This document shows, piece after piece, positions 34,857 to 44,191 of a stretch of 64,000 bases of DNA. The notes below the pieces were generated by a model. That model saw nothing but the letters and a program-made list of their open reading frames with translations, was not told the origin of the DNA and searched no databases. Position numbers and translations under genes: made by a program. The DNA comes from an uncultured Treponema sp. GTDB taxonomy: Bacteria > Spirochaetota > Spirochaetia > Treponematales > Treponemataceae. Each line of letters starts with the position of its first letter. Position 1 is the stretch's first letter. The DNA lies in contig CAMHMJ010000003.1 in NCBI GenBank assembly GCA_946186185.1, positions 62,001 through 126,000 on the forward strand, written 5' to 3'.

Positions 34857-36554
34857 ATGAAAGTTTCAATGAACCCGAACGGAAAGTACCGTCCTTTTGA
34901 GGCAGTACCTATCAAGAACAGAAAATGGCCTGACAATGTAATCACAAAGGCACCTGTATGGTGTTCTGTTGACCTTCGTGACGGAAATCAGGCGCTTATC
35001 AATCCGATGAGCGTTGAACAGAAGCTTGAATTTTTTGACCTTCTTGTAAAAATCGGCTTCAAGGAAATTGAAGTTGGCTTCCCTTCAGCAAGCGACACAG
35101 AGTTCAATTTTATGCGCCGCCTTATCGAAGAAAATCACGTGCCGGAGGATGTTTCTCTCCAGGTTCTCTGCCAGGCTCGGGAGCACCTTATAAAAAGAAC
35201 CTTCGAAAGCTTAAAGGGCTGCAAAAAGGCAATTTTCCACCTTTATAACTCCACAAGTCCTGCTCAGAGAAAATATACGTTCAATAAGTCAAAGGATGAA
35301 ATCAAACAGATTGCCATTGACGGTATCCGCTGCGTAAAAAGCTGTCTTTCCATGAGCGAAGGAACTGATATCCGCCTTGAATATTCTCCGGAAAGCTTTT
35401 CTACCACAGAAGTCGACTATGCAATCGAAGTCTGCGAAGCCGTTGTAAAAGAGTGGGGCGACGCCGCTGACGAAAACCACAAGGTAATCCTGAACCTTCC
35501 TACAACCGTAGAATGCGCTCTTCCGAATCAGTTTGCTGACCAGATTGAATATTTCTGCCAGCACATTAAAAACCGGGAAAACCTGATTATTTCCCTTCAC
35601 AACCACAATGACCGAGGAGAAGGGGTTGCCCAGTGTGAGCTTGGTCTTCTTGCCGGTGCTGACCGTGTTGAAGGCTGTCTCTTTGGAAACGGAGAGCGAA
35701 CCGGAAACCTGGACATCGTTACCGTTGGAATGAATATGTATACTCAGGGTGTGGATCCGGAACTGGACTTCCGTGATATGCCGCACCTTTCTGAAGTTTA
35801 TACCCGTCTTACAGGAATGGAGATTCACCCAAGAACTCCGTACTCTGGAGAACTGGTTTTCACTGCCTTCAGCGGAAGCCATCAGGACGCAATCCGAAAG
35901 GGAATGGCTGCCCGTGTTGGAAAAGCAGACAACGAATACTGGGATGTTCCGTACCTCACATTCGATCCCCATGACATCGGCCGCCAGTACGAAGGAATTA
36001 TCCGTATCAACAGCCAGTCCGGAAAGGGTGGTGCAGCTTACATTCTGGAACACGATTACGGAATCCAGATGCCGAAGGGAATGCTCCCGGCTTTTGGTGC
36101 CCTTATCAAGGATGCAGCAGACAAGGCTCAGCGAGAATTGCAGCCTTCTGAAATCTACAAGGTTTTTGAAGACAAGTGGATAACTACAAAGTCTCCGCTA
36201 AATGTTCTTGAAATTACTGAACGCCATATTGAAGGCGAACGAAACAAGGATTCAGAAGATATGGTTGCAGGTATGGCAACAGTTGAGTGGGAAGGCAAAA
36301 AATACGCAGTTGCCGCAAACGGTAACGGACCTCTTGATGCCTTTGTAACAGCTTTGAAACAGACTCCTGCTCCAAAGTTTACTATTACTTCTTTCCACGA
36401 GCATTCTGTGGGAGAAGGTTCAAATACTTACGCCGTGGCTTACGTTCTTATTACAAAAGAGGATGGAACTGCTTCCTGGGGTGTAGGAAAGAGCAGCAAC
36501 GTAGGACGAGCCGGTATCGCCGCTGTTGTAAGTGCATTGAACTTTAAGGCATAA
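34857..36554 (+). CDS. leuA: 2-isopropylmalate synthase
   Basis: Condenses acetyl-CoA with 2-oxoisovalerate, the first step of leucine synthesis. 565 aa, the long LeuA type. The catalytic barrel has VDLRDGNQALINPM (near 35-48) and the metal-site SLHNHNDRGEG; the C-terminal LeuA allosteric domain (about 440-560) ends VGRAGIAAVVSALN. ATG 34857 was chosen over 34845 because GGAGG sits 6 bp before it. It is controlled by the leucine attenuator directly upstream. No leuB, leuC or leuD is in the window. Confidence 0.96.
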   Translation: MKVSMNPNGKYRPFEAVPIKNRKWPDNVITKAPVWCSVDLRDGNQALINPMSVEQKLEFFDLLVKIGFKEIEVGFPSASDTEFNFMRRLIEENHVPEDVSLQVLCQAREHLIKRTFESLKGCKKAIFHLYNSTSPAQRKYTFNKSKDEIKQIAIDGIRCVKSCLSMSEGTDIRLEYSPESFSTTEVDYAIEVCEAVVKEWGDAADENHKVILNLPTTVECALPNQFADQIEYFCQHIKNRENLIISLHNHNDRGEGVAQCELGLLAGADRVEGCLFGNGERTGNLDIVTVGMNMYTQGVDPELDFRDMPHLSEVYTRLTGMEIHPRTPYSGELVFTAFSGSHQDAIRKGMAARVGKADNEYWDVPYLTFDPHDIGRQYEGIIRINSQSGKGGAAYILEHDYGIQMPKGMLPAFGALIKDAADKAQRELQPSEIYKVFEDKWITTKSPLNVLEITERHIEGERNKDSEDMVAGMATVEWEGKKYAVAANGNGPLDAFVTALKQTPAPKFTITSFHEHSVGEGSNTYAVAYVLITKEDGTASWGVGKSSNVGRAGIAAVVSALNFKA

Positions 36555-36594
36555 TTGCCCGGTGTGAAAGTTTTAGAACGGGGCGAGGTGCGTT

Positions 36595-37662
36595 ATGGGA
36601 AAGAAAAAGTATACGGTGGCAGTTATTGGTACAGGAAGAATCGGGTTTTCCCTTGGTTTTGACAAAAAACGGGAACAGCCTGCAAGCCACACGATGGCGT
36701 TAAAGGCGAATCGCCGGGTAAAAATCATTGCCGGCTGCGATTCTTCTTCTGCCCGCTTAAAGGAGTGGGGAAAGTATAATAAGAAAGCCGCCCTCTTTTC
36801 TGACTGTGCGCACCTTTTTGCCGCAACAAAAAGCGATATCGTTGTCGTTGCGGTAAATGAAGATTCCCATCTTTCTGCAAGTCTTGCGGCAATCCGCTCG
36901 AAGCCACGTCTGGTAATTCTTGAAAAACCAGTTGCCCTCAATATGGAAGAGGGGCGCCGTATTCAGGCGGAGGCCTTCAGTCTTGATGTGCCTGTTCTTG
37001 TGAACCATGAGCGCCGTTTTTCCGTTGATTATAAGATTGCAAAAAAATATATGTCCCGCATTGGGGCTGTGCAAACCGTGAACGCGCGGCTGGATTCCGG
37101 ACTTTGCGTCTACAATCCTGAAAAGGAAGAAAACGGCGAGTACAGCCTTCTGCACGATGGAACTCATCTGGTGGATATTGTGCAGTATCTTCTTGAAGGA
37201 GTAACAGCTGAATCTGTGGCAGCGGGGGCTGAAAATCCCTTGCTTTCCGGCGGGAAAATTACTTCTGTTTTCTATGATGAAGAAAAGCCGGATGTGGTTC
37301 GAAACCTTACCGTGCATTATGAAAGCCAAGCCTGCAGCGATGTGAACCTGTTTTTTTCGGGGCGAAGCCGGTATTTTGGCTTTGAAGTTGAAGTAATCGG
37401 AACGGAAGGACGCTTTAAAATAGGAAACGGGATTTTTGAGTTTTATAAGAGGGAAGAGTCCCGCCTGTATTCAGGTTTTTACAGCCTTTCGCCGGATAAA
37501 AAAGTCCGCCGCCCAAAGAAAACCCTGTATTTTTCAAACATGGTAAAAAATGCCGTAGCCTTTCTGGACGGAAAAGAGGAACTCCGTTCAACCTTGCAGA
37601 CCGGGCTTAATACCCTTCAGGTGCTGGAGGACATCAGAAATAAGCTGAAGTCGGAGCTGTAA
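36595..37662 (+). CDS. Gfo/Idh/MocA-family oxidoreductase
   Basis: An NAD(P)-dependent sugar or inositol dehydrogenase-like protein (355 aa). The Rossmann motif VIGTGRIG is at residues 10-17, and the family's EKP motif (LVILEKPVALN) contains the conserved lysine. The C-terminal alpha/beta half is present. It starts 40 bp after leuA with no terminator between, so read-through from leuA is possible, although a functional link to leucine synthesis is not evident. Substrate unknown. Confidence 0.88.
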   Translation: MGKKKYTVAVIGTGRIGFSLGFDKKREQPASHTMALKANRRVKIIAGCDSSSARLKEWGKYNKKAALFSDCAHLFAATKSDIVVVAVNEDSHLSASLAAIRSKPRLVILEKPVALNMEEGRRIQAEAFSLDVPVLVNHERRFSVDYKIAKKYMSRIGAVQTVNARLDSGLCVYNPEKEENGEYSLLHDGTHLVDIVQYLLEGVTAESVAAGAENPLLSGGKITSVFYDEEKPDVVRNLTVHYESQACSDVNLFFSGRSRYFGFEVEVIGTEGRFKIGNGIFEFYKREESRLYSGFYSLSPDKKVRRPKKTLYFSNMVKNAVAFLDGKEELRSTLQTGLNTLQVLEDIRNKLKSEL

Positions 37663-37776
37663 CCGGTGTTGTAACAGGAACTGTGACCGGAGCGTGAAGC
37701 GTAAAGATTAAAGGGGGGGCGGATTTTTAAGTTTTTCCTTCAAATATAAAAAAATCTTTAAAACTCAAAAAAGTGC

Positions 37777-37805
37777 TTGATTTTCGTTTATTCTATCTGT
37801 ATAAT
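37777..37805 (+). promoter_or_regulatory. guaB promoter
   Basis: TTGATT (37777-37782), a 17-bp spacer and a perfect TATAAT (37800-37805). This predicts a leader of about 112 nt before the guaB ATG. Confidence 0.6.
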
Positions 37806-37902
37806 TCCACAAATTCATTTCTATAGTTTTTTTTTCCTGCATTAACTTGTGGGTTAAAAAAAAAAGGTCTAACGGATTTTCTAACAGTCCAGAGCCTTTT
37901 TT
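37806..37902 (+). promoter_or_regulatory. structured guaB leader with terminator-like hairpin
   Basis: A CCACAA/TTGTGG pair (37807-37812 with 37847-37852) is followed by AAAAAAGGTCT (37860-37870), which pairs with AGAGCCTTTTTT (37891-37902) and ends in a T-run. This terminator-like hairpin lies between the promoter and the AAGGAG ribosome site, so it could attenuate guaB. It does not match the purine riboswitch core that I know. Confidence 0.45.
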
Positions 37903-37923
37903 GACAAGGAGATTAAAACTACT

Positions 37924-39432
37924 ATGGCTTACTTTTTCGAAGAACCATCCCACACATTTGATGAATACCTTTTGATTCCGGGTTATACTTCTGCTGATTG
38001 TATTCCGGCAAATGTTTCCCTTCAAACACCTATCGTTCGGTACAACAAAAAAGCCGGCGAAAAGTGCCCTCTCACAATGAATATTCCGATGGTTTCTGCT
38101 GTTATGCAGTCGGTTTCCAACGACACTCTGGCCGTTGCCCTTGCAAAGGAAGGTGGAATCAGCTTTATCTACGGTTCTCAGACAATCGAAAATCAGGCAG
38201 CAATGATTGCAAAAGTAAAGGCTTACAAGGCTGGTTTTGTAACAAGCGATACAAACATTCGCCCTGACCAGACTTTGACAGAGCTGGTTGCAAAAATCGA
38301 AGCAACAGGCCATTCAACAGTTGCCGTTACAGACAACGGAGAACACAACGGAAAACTCCTTGGAATCATCACAGAACGAGACTTCCGCCTTGACCACTGC
38401 CCGGAAGGAGCAAAGGTACAGGATTACATGACAGTTCTTGGAGACCTTGTAAAGGCTGAGACCGGAATCACTCTTGAAGAAGCAAACGACATTATCTGGA
38501 AGAACAAAATCAATCAGCTTCCAGTAGTTGATAAAAACGGAAACCTTGAATACCTGGTTTTCAGAAAGGACGCTGCAAGCCACGAAGAACATCCAAAAGA
38601 GCTTCTGGACAGCAAGAAGCGCTACATCGTAGGAGCAGGTATCAACACCCGCGACTACATGGATCGTGTTCCTGCCCTTCTTGAAGCAGGAGTTGATGTA
38701 ATGACTCTGGATTCATCTGAAGGATTTACAGAATGGCAGAGCCGCGCACTTAAAGACATCCACGCAAAATGGCCGAATGCAAAGGTTGGAGCCGGAAACG
38801 TAGTTGATGCAGAAGGCTTCAGATTCCTTGCAGAAGCAGGTGCTGACTTTGTAAAAATCGGTATCGGCGGTGGTTCAATCTGTATCACACGAGAACAGAA
38901 AGGTATCGGCCGCGGACAGGCAACTGCTACAATCGAAGTTGCAAAGGCTCGCGACGAATATTATAAGGAAACCGGAATCTACGTTCCGATCTGCTCAGAC
39001 GGCGGTATCGTTCACGACTACCACATCACTCTTGCCCTTGCAATGGGTGCTGACTTTGTAATGCTTGGCCGCTACTTTGCCCGCTTTGACGAATCTCCCA
39101 CAAACAAGCTCATCGTAAACGGAAGCTATGTAAAGGAATACTGGGGCGAAGGTTCAAACCGCGCAAGAAACTGGCAGCGTTACGACCTCGGCGGAAAGAA
39201 AGGCATGGCATTCGAGGAAGGCGTTGACTCTTACGTACCATACGCAGGAACCCTCCACGATAACGTAAACATGACCACAAGCAAGATCATCCACACAATG
39301 TGTAACTGCGGCGTTCTTACAATTCCAGAACTCCAGCAGAAAGCCAAAATCACTCTGGTCAGCCCGGCCAGCCTGAGAGAAGGCGGCGCCCATGACGTTG
39401 TGGTTAAAAATACGTCAATCCACGCTGAGTAG
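37924..39432 (+). CDS. guaB: IMP dehydrogenase
   Basis: Oxidises IMP to XMP, the committed step to GMP. 502 aa. The catalytic cysteine is Cys320 in [17 protein letters not shown], followed by [10 protein letters not shown] for IMP phosphate binding. Two CBS-type segments lie near 110-225 ([25 protein letters not shown]). SD AAGGAG. The codon usage is biased and resembles other highly expressed genes here. It is preceded by a structured leader. Confidence 0.96.
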   Translation: MAYFFEEPSHTFDEYLLIPGYTSADCIPANVSLQTPIVRYNKKAGEKCPLTMNIPMVSAVMQSVSNDTLAVALAKEGGISFIYGSQTIENQAAMIAKVKAYKAGFVTSDTNIRPDQTLTELVAKIEATGHSTVAVTDNGEHNGKLLGIITERDFRLDHCPEGAKVQDYMTVLGDLVKAETGITLEEANDIIWKNKINQLPVVDKNGNLEYLVFRKDAASHEEHPKELLDSKKRYIVGAGINTRDYMDRVPALLEAGVDVMTLDSSEGFTEWQSRALKDIHAKWPNAKVGAGNVVDAEGFRFLAEAGADFVKIGIGGGSICITREQKGIGRGQATATIEVAKARDEYYKETGIYVPICSDGGIVHDYHITLALAMGADFVMLGRYFARFDESPTNKLIVNGSYVKEYWGEGSNRARNWQRYDLGGKKGMAFEEGVDSYVPYAGTLHDNVNMTTSKIIHTMCNCGVLTIPELQQKAKITLVSPASLREGGAHDVVVKNTSIHAE

Positions 39433-39670
39433 GAACATTGCCGCACAGGACGTGCGGCGATTGTCAGAGAACCGTTAGGTTCTCGACAACAGAAAAAATG
39501 CATGGACGCATTTTTTCTGTTGCAAATACAAGCATTCACGCAGAATAATGGCGAGTTTTTTATGGTGCGGTAATTTTTTAATTTCCGCACCTCGCCATCC
39601 GGTTTTGAATGCAAAACCGGCAAAATATTTCGATTATTTATTACAGGCACGCAGGACGCGTGCCTTTTTT
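39433..39670. repeat. array of six short hairpins after guaB
   Basis: In order: CCGCAC/GTGCGG, then GAGAACC/GGTTCTC flanked by TTGTC/GACAA, then a perfect 15-bp stem CAACAGAAAAAATGC/GCATTTTTTCTGTTG, then GGCGAG...GTGCGG/CCGCAC...CTCGCC, then CCGGTTTTG/CAAAACCGG, then GGCACGC/GCGTGCC followed by T residues. No gene is seen in this stretch. The last hairpin can terminate guaB. Confidence 0.75.
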
Positions 39671-39678
39671 ATGGTGTG

Positions 39679-39906
39679 CGAATGTCGGGGTTGCAAATAT
39701 AATACAAAATTGGCGTAAGCGGGGTTCCTGTTTGAAGGCGCGACAAAGCGGAGCAAATGACAATGCTTGCATTGGCACTTGAGAAGCGACTCGTGACGGC
39801 CCATTGGGCAAAACACTCAGCCACCGCGAAGCGGTACTGCCGTTTTTCAAACAGGGTTCCCGCTGAGAGCCAATTTTGAGTAAAATTTATAAACCTCGAC
39901 ATTTGC
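39679..39906. mobile_element. 228-bp non-coding element with long terminal inverted repeats (MITE-like)
   Basis: The left end (39679-39737, CGAATGTCGGGGTTGC...) and right end (39847-39906, ...CTCGACATTTGCG) are imperfect inverted repeats of nearly 60 bp. Core palindromes include CAATGCTTGCATTG and CCGCGAAGCGG. Shortened relatives lie at 44757, 51693 and 63525. No transposase frame is present; the frames inside are shadows of the palindrome. It could be a MITE or a large REP-type element. Confidence 0.65.
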
Positions 39907-39943
39907 GATAATATAAAAATGTAGTAAGCGTCTCGTCGCGCCC

Positions 39944-41452
39944 TTAATTCATTGCCTTCTTTATCTTTTCTATATCGCTTTTCAAAATCTGGCTTTCGGG
40001 ATTTTCCTGGAGGCCTTTTTCAAGTACCTTGAGGGCAGCCTTGTATTCCCTGCTTTGAACATATTTTGCAACCATATTGTGATAGGTTACATCGTGATTA
40101 TGAAGAGCATTGCTTTTTGCGGTTTTTAGCTTTGCGTTCTGGGGCATGTTTTTTAAGGCTTCGTTGCAGACCTGAACCGCTTCAAGAAAGGCCGCTTTTT
40201 TGTTCAGTTCATTGATTTTGTAGAGCCAGTAATATTCCTGCCATTTATCCAGAGTTTCTTTTGCCGATTTTTCTGCGGCTTCCGGAGAAGAATACCGGGA
40301 AAGAACATAGGCCAGGGCTCCGTCCGTATCTCCTTTCTTGTCAAACTGATTTAGCTTGTCCTGGGTAAGGCTTACAAAAATCGCCGTCTGCATGGAAGCT
40401 CTGTCTTTTTCCGGGAGATACAGCTTGTTTTCTTCGAAAAGTTCACTTGCCCGGGTAAATTCTCCGGAATTTATCAGGCTGGAAACGGCATTGTAGAGGA
40501 CTCCGCTGTAATCGGCGTTGATTTTTTTTGAGCCGCCGTAGTTGTCCCGCACCTGATTAAGCCATTCCAGTGCCTTTACATGTTCTTTCTGGCGTCCAAG
40601 AATCACAGAATAGTTCATTGCGGAAGTGTCAAAGCTTTCCCTTGCATCCTGAACTTCCCACTGGTCTTCGCCTTTTCTGAATTTATACACGGTGAGGGAC
40701 ATGGGAACGGCTTTGAAATAGTCATTGTCTTTTATATAAGCGGAAGTCAGGTTGTTTCCGATCAGTGAAACAAGGGTTTTTACGGAAACGTCGTGGCGTG
40801 AAGCATAATTCTTTTTTGGAATTACCGCGTATTTTGTCTGTTTTTCACTCTGCTCAAGAACCTGTTTTCTTCCCGGATTAAAGCCGTAGGGGTTTGTGGT
40901 TTCTACATCGATTTTTTTGTCCCCAATAAGAACCGTACAGAAGGCGTGTGTCGGGGTTTTTACGCCCACAAAATCGATGCCGGCAGTCCGGGCTAATGCT
41001 GCGAACATCACGCTTGAAGAAACGCAGTTGTAGGTTCCCTTTAGAAGAAGCACATCCATTTTTGTCTGATTTTCAACATACTGGGTTATTGTGCTTTCGT
41101 ACATGATTGAAAGAATTGTTTCTGCCCTCTGTTCTTCCGGAAGGGACATAACGGGTTCTGACTTTACCTTGTTTTCAACCTGTCGAAATTTTGACAGAGC
41201 CTTATTCCATTCTGCGCTTCCTTCTTTGCATTCCGAAAAGAGAAGGGCGTATCTGATGATGTCTTCTCCCGTTAGTTCTGAGGAAGTTTCGCTGCCTGTA
41301 AAAAGCGGTTCCAGGGAAGGAAAGTTATTGCTTTCTGACTGGACTGTCTGTACGGCAGAAGAGGCCGGGACTGAATAAACCGGAAAAGCTGATAAAATGA
41401 AAAAAAGAGAAGCAGCCGCTGCGGCTGAAAATTTAAAAAATCTAAGTTTCAT
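39944..41452 (-). CDS. exported transglutaminase-like protein with TPR-type C-terminus
   Basis: A 502-aa protein with a signal peptide (residues 1-27, ending at FPVYS). A transglutaminase-like fold lies near 120-215: Cys143 (YNCVSSS), His169 (PTHAFC) and Asp182 (IDVETTN) form the expected triad. The remainder (about 260-500) is helical with TPR-like repeats (FLEAVQVCNEALKNMPQNAK). Similar proteins can be proteases or non-catalytic binders; the role is unknown. It is monocistronic. Confidence 0.75.
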   Translation of the reverse strand: MKLRFFKFSAAAAASLFFILSAFPVYSVPASSAVQTVQSESNNFPSLEPLFTGSETSSELTGEDIIRYALLFSECKEGSAEWNKALSKFRQVENKVKSEPVMSLPEEQRAETILSIMYESTITQYVENQTKMDVLLLKGTYNCVSSSVMFAALARTAGIDFVGVKTPTHAFCTVLIGDKKIDVETTNPYGFNPGRKQVLEQSEKQTKYAVIPKKNYASRHDVSVKTLVSLIGNNLTSAYIKDNDYFKAVPMSLTVYKFRKGEDQWEVQDARESFDTSAMNYSVILGRQKEHVKALEWLNQVRDNYGGSKKINADYSGVLYNAVSSLINSGEFTRASELFEENKLYLPEKDRASMQTAIFVSLTQDKLNQFDKKGDTDGALAYVLSRYSSPEAAEKSAKETLDKWQEYYWLYKINELNKKAAFLEAVQVCNEALKNMPQNAKLKTAKSNALHNHDVTYHNMVAKYVQSREYKAALKVLEKGLQENPESQILKSDIEKIKKAMN

Positions 41453-41899
41453 AAGCGTATTATAGCATTAAAAAATTATAAAGGAAAAATATAATAATTT
41501 GTTATATTTAGAAAAATTTTTAAATTTCAAAATTTAAAAGGGGAATTTTTGCATGTTTTCTGGCTATTATATAGTACAGGTTAAAATAAAAGCCGCTTGT
41601 AGTTTTTTAAGGGATTTCTGGAGGTCTGATTATTGTAAAAAGCCTCTTATACCGCAATGATGCTTTCCGGTAATTCCTTTTAAACGGATGTATGAACAAA
41701 AAATCTCTCCGAATTACATCCGTGGTTGCACTGATTCAAGGCCTTGCAGTGCGCATCTTTTAGTTTTAGGTATTTTTTTCCTGTCTGAAACAGCTTGTTT
41801 TCAGAAACTAAAAGTCCGGGACTGGCGGAAAATAACGAAATTCGCCTTTCCCTGCAGCACCGCCGATGAATATCACCGCGGTGCTCAAAAGGAGAAAAA
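41453..41899. other. 447-bp divergent intergenic region, no supported gene
   Basis: It lies between two divergent exported-protein genes and must hold both promoters. I could not settle on one; a TATTATATAG stretch near 41567 is a candidate. A perfect 8-bp hairpin AGCACCGC/GCGGTGCT (41856-41863 with 41878-41885) sits directly before the ribosome site of the double-glycine protein gene. A short plus-strand frame at 41688 looks non-coding. Confidence 0.5.
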
Positions 41900-42850
41900 A
41901 TGAAAAAGTTTTCGTTCAAGGATTTTGTAGAACTTGATGTTCATCAGCTTCTGGTTGTGAATGGAGGAACTGACTGCAGCGGTTCTTCAGGTACAGATTA
42001 TTCCAGCTATGGTAATGCCGCTACCACCTACAATGGTTCCGGTCCTGGTTCCAGTTATTCAGACTATTCCAGCTACAAAGGAAACTATGGCGGTCTGGCC
42101 TCTGGAACGGGAAGTTGCAGTACGGCTAATCCTTCAAAAGACGGGGGATATAAAGGAGTAACTTCAACAAACGGAGGTTCTACATCGCCGTCAATTTTGA
42201 CAAAGACAAAAGAAGCAATGGTTGCTCTTGTTGACGGAGTGTACACGGCTATGGGAATTGTAAACGGCGGTTCCTGCAGCGGGGTTAGTAAGAATGATGT
42301 TTATGAGGAACACCGAGCTGCAGAGTTGAAACAGCAGTCTACAGACAAAAGCATGATAAATTCGATTGATACAAACAGTGATAAATCCTATGTATGCACT
42401 GGTGATGCAGAAACTGATTATCGTTGTGATAACTGGGTGCAGGAAGTTTTGACGGATGCAGGCGTTGATTACAAACAGTATATGGCTGGAGATGCAAAAA
42501 AATACTGTGTTCAGGATCATATTGATAATCTTGTAGGTAATAAGGTTAAGGGAAAAGATTATACTACTAATGTTCCAACAGAAGCCGGTGTTTATGTAGT
42601 TTATATGAACGATGGTCGTAATTATACAAAAGGTGATGGTACGGTTTGCCCTAGACCGCCGCATGCTGCAATTCTTGTTGTGGGCGGTGAACATGGAGAA
42701 AGCTCTTACTTGTACGATAATTCCTCAGGAAACGCAAACAAAGGTGTTTGTATAACTGCCGGTGCAAACGATGAATACATTTCTTCTGCCGCTGTTATGG
42801 GGCAGTTTGGTTATGATTCATTCTATTACCAGAAGGTTAGAGCAAATTAG
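41900..42850 (+). CDS. predicted secreted Cys/His hydrolase with double-glycine (bacteriocin-type) leader
   Basis: 316 aa. The first 23 residues form a classical double-glycine leader ending VVNGG, with hydrophobic residues at -12 (Leu12), -7 (Leu17) and -4 (Val20) relative to the cut after Gly23. Such leaders are removed and the cargo exported by peptidase-containing (C39) ABC transporters. A Gly/Ser/Tyr-rich segment (about 24-105) follows. The C-terminal part (about 165-316) has a CHAP or NlpC/P60-like pattern: Cys176 (YRCDNWVQ), a GVYVVYMND strand, His255 (RPPHAAILVV) and Asp273-Asn274. A cell-wall amidase or peptidase used against other bacteria is a reasonable guess, not shown. SD AGGAG. 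No C39 transporter is in the window. Confidence 0.7.
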   Translation: MKKFSFKDFVELDVHQLLVVNGGTDCSGSSGTDYSSYGNAATTYNGSGPGSSYSDYSSYKGNYGGLASGTGSCSTANPSKDGGYKGVTSTNGGSTSPSILTKTKEAMVALVDGVYTAMGIVNGGSCSGVSKNDVYEEHRAAELKQQSTDKSMINSIDTNSDKSYVCTGDAETDYRCDNWVQEVLTDAGVDYKQYMAGDAKKYCVQDHIDNLVGNKVKGKDYTTNVPTEAGVYVVYMNDGRNYTKGDGTVCPRPPHAAILVVGGEHGESSYLYDNSSGNANKGVCITAGANDEYISSAAVMGQFGYDSFYYQKVRAN

Positions 42851-42870
42851 TTTTTTGGATTAATTATATC

Positions 42871-42904
42871 AGGCCTTTTTCAGTAATATTTCTGAAAAAG
42901 GTCT
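42871..42904. terminator. hairpin after the double-glycine protein gene
   Basis: A 13-bp stem AGGCCTTTTTCAG/CTGAAAAAGGTCT with one G-U pair. The T-run is inside the stem rather than after it on this strand, so termination is likely but not certain. Confidence 0.6.
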
Positions 42905-42993
42905 GTATGGATGATTAATATTTGCAATATTAAAGCAGGCTGGAACTGGGGCGGGAAAATCTTCTTATGTCTGGCCGTATAGAGGAGTTGTAA

Positions 42994-44082
42994 ATGAGAA
43001 AGTTTTTTTTGTCAGGTTTGTTTTTCGTTTTAGGAAGCATTTTCTTTGCTCAGAATCTGCACCTGTTTAAGAGCGGAGAAAACTTTGGTTACTTTGATGA
43101 TGAGTTAAAAATTGTTCTTGAACCTGTTTACGATAAGGCTTACCCGTTTTTTGAAGGAGAAACTGTTGTAAGACAGGGTGAAAAAAATTATGCCATAATT
43201 TCAGAAAAGGGCACCCGGATAAGACTTCCTGAATATTTTGATGATAAGAATGTAAGGAGAATTTATCGTCTTACAGCTCATTGTTATTCAGTTGAGACAT
43301 TTGAAAAGGATCCGAATGATTCCAGCCGCTATGCAAATTATTTCCCACGAACGTATGTTTACAATACTGAAAAAAAAGAATTTTTAAGGTGCGGGAATTT
43401 GAATTTTTCGTTTGAAACTACAGATTTTAATTACCTTTTTAGTACAGGTTCCGGGGACGATTTTGGATATTACGATGACGATTTAGCTGTAAGAAATGCT
43501 CCAGAGAAATGGAAGAAGTTATATCCGATGCGGGACGGAGCTGCTCTTGCGATAGATAAAAATAATGTCCGCTATATAATTGATAAAGATTTTAAAGAAA
43601 TTCTTAGCGGAATTGGTGATTCTGGTTCTGAGTTCCATGACGGACTTATGCCGGTGGTAAAAAATGCAAATGAAATAGGATATATAAATACAAAAGGTGA
43701 GTTTATCATAAAAACAAAGATGTATTCTGGAGAGTTCGATTCTTTTCCTCCTTCAATTGAATACGATTTTTCTGAAGGCGTTGTAGTTCCTCAGGTAAAG
43801 AAGGGAATCTGGCGGATTTATGATAAAAACGGAAAGCTTCTTATGCAGGACAAAGAGTTCTATTTCTGCTCTAAGCAGAAGGACGGTCTTATTCGCTTCC
43901 AGAAAGAGAAAAAAGGAAAATTCGGTTACATGAACAAAATCGGCAATGTTGAAATTCCTTGTAAATTCGACAAAGCTGAGGATTTCTGCGATGGTTATGC
44001 AATTGTCATAATAGAAGGAAAAGATGCTGTGTTAAAAAAAGACGGCACAATAATCTATGTTGCTGATTTGAAAGCCCGGTAA
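42994..44082 (+). CDS. exported WG-repeat protein
   Basis: 362 aa with a signal peptide (MRKFFLSGLFFVLGSIFFA). Several WG-type beta repeats can be seen: FGYFDDELKIVLEPVYDKA, FGYYDDDL, IGYINTKGEFIIK and FGYMNKIGNVEIPCKFDKAEDF. WG repeats form beta-propeller-like binding surfaces with no known catalysis. SD GAGGAG. It sits 143 bp after the double-glycine hydrolase gene, on the same strand. An immunity or adaptor role is possible from position only. Confidence 0.7.
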   Translation: MRKFFLSGLFFVLGSIFFAQNLHLFKSGENFGYFDDELKIVLEPVYDKAYPFFEGETVVRQGEKNYAIISEKGTRIRLPEYFDDKNVRRIYRLTAHCYSVETFEKDPNDSSRYANYFPRTYVYNTEKKEFLRCGNLNFSFETTDFNYLFSTGSGDDFGYYDDDLAVRNAPEKWKKLYPMRDGAALAIDKNNVRYIIDKDFKEILSGIGDSGSEFHDGLMPVVKNANEIGYINTKGEFIIKTKMYSGEFDSFPPSIEYDFSEGVVVPQVKKGIWRIYDKNGKLLMQDKEFYFCSKQKDGLIRFQKEKKGKFGYMNKIGNVEIPCKFDKAEDFCDGYAIVIIEGKDAVLKKDGTIIYVADLKAR

Positions 44083-44191
44083 AAATAGAACTGAAAATAT
44101 AACTGGTAAAAAGCAAAGCTGTAGAGCCACTGATCAAAAGCGAAGCAGTAGTGCCTGAAAAAAATTGAAAGATAGGAAGTTTTTAAAAATT

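Noticed and set aside
37806..37902. Purine riboswitch before guaB
   Set aside because: The conserved junction and loop sequences of the purine riboswitch are not present; only a generic hairpin and terminator are seen.
39634..39902. Several overlapping minus-strand frames after guaB
   Set aside because: They lie in the inverted-repeat element, and their open frames follow from the palindrome. No motif or start signal.
39433..39906. Integron attC array, as known from Treponema denticola
   Set aside because: I could not find the paired GTTRRRY/RYYYAAC core sites, and there are no cassette-like frames or integrase.
41688..41903. 71-codon plus-strand frame before the double-glycine protein gene
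   Set aside because: Composition looks random, there is no Shine-Dalgarno, and it overlaps the hairpin, the ribosome site and the first codons of the next gene.
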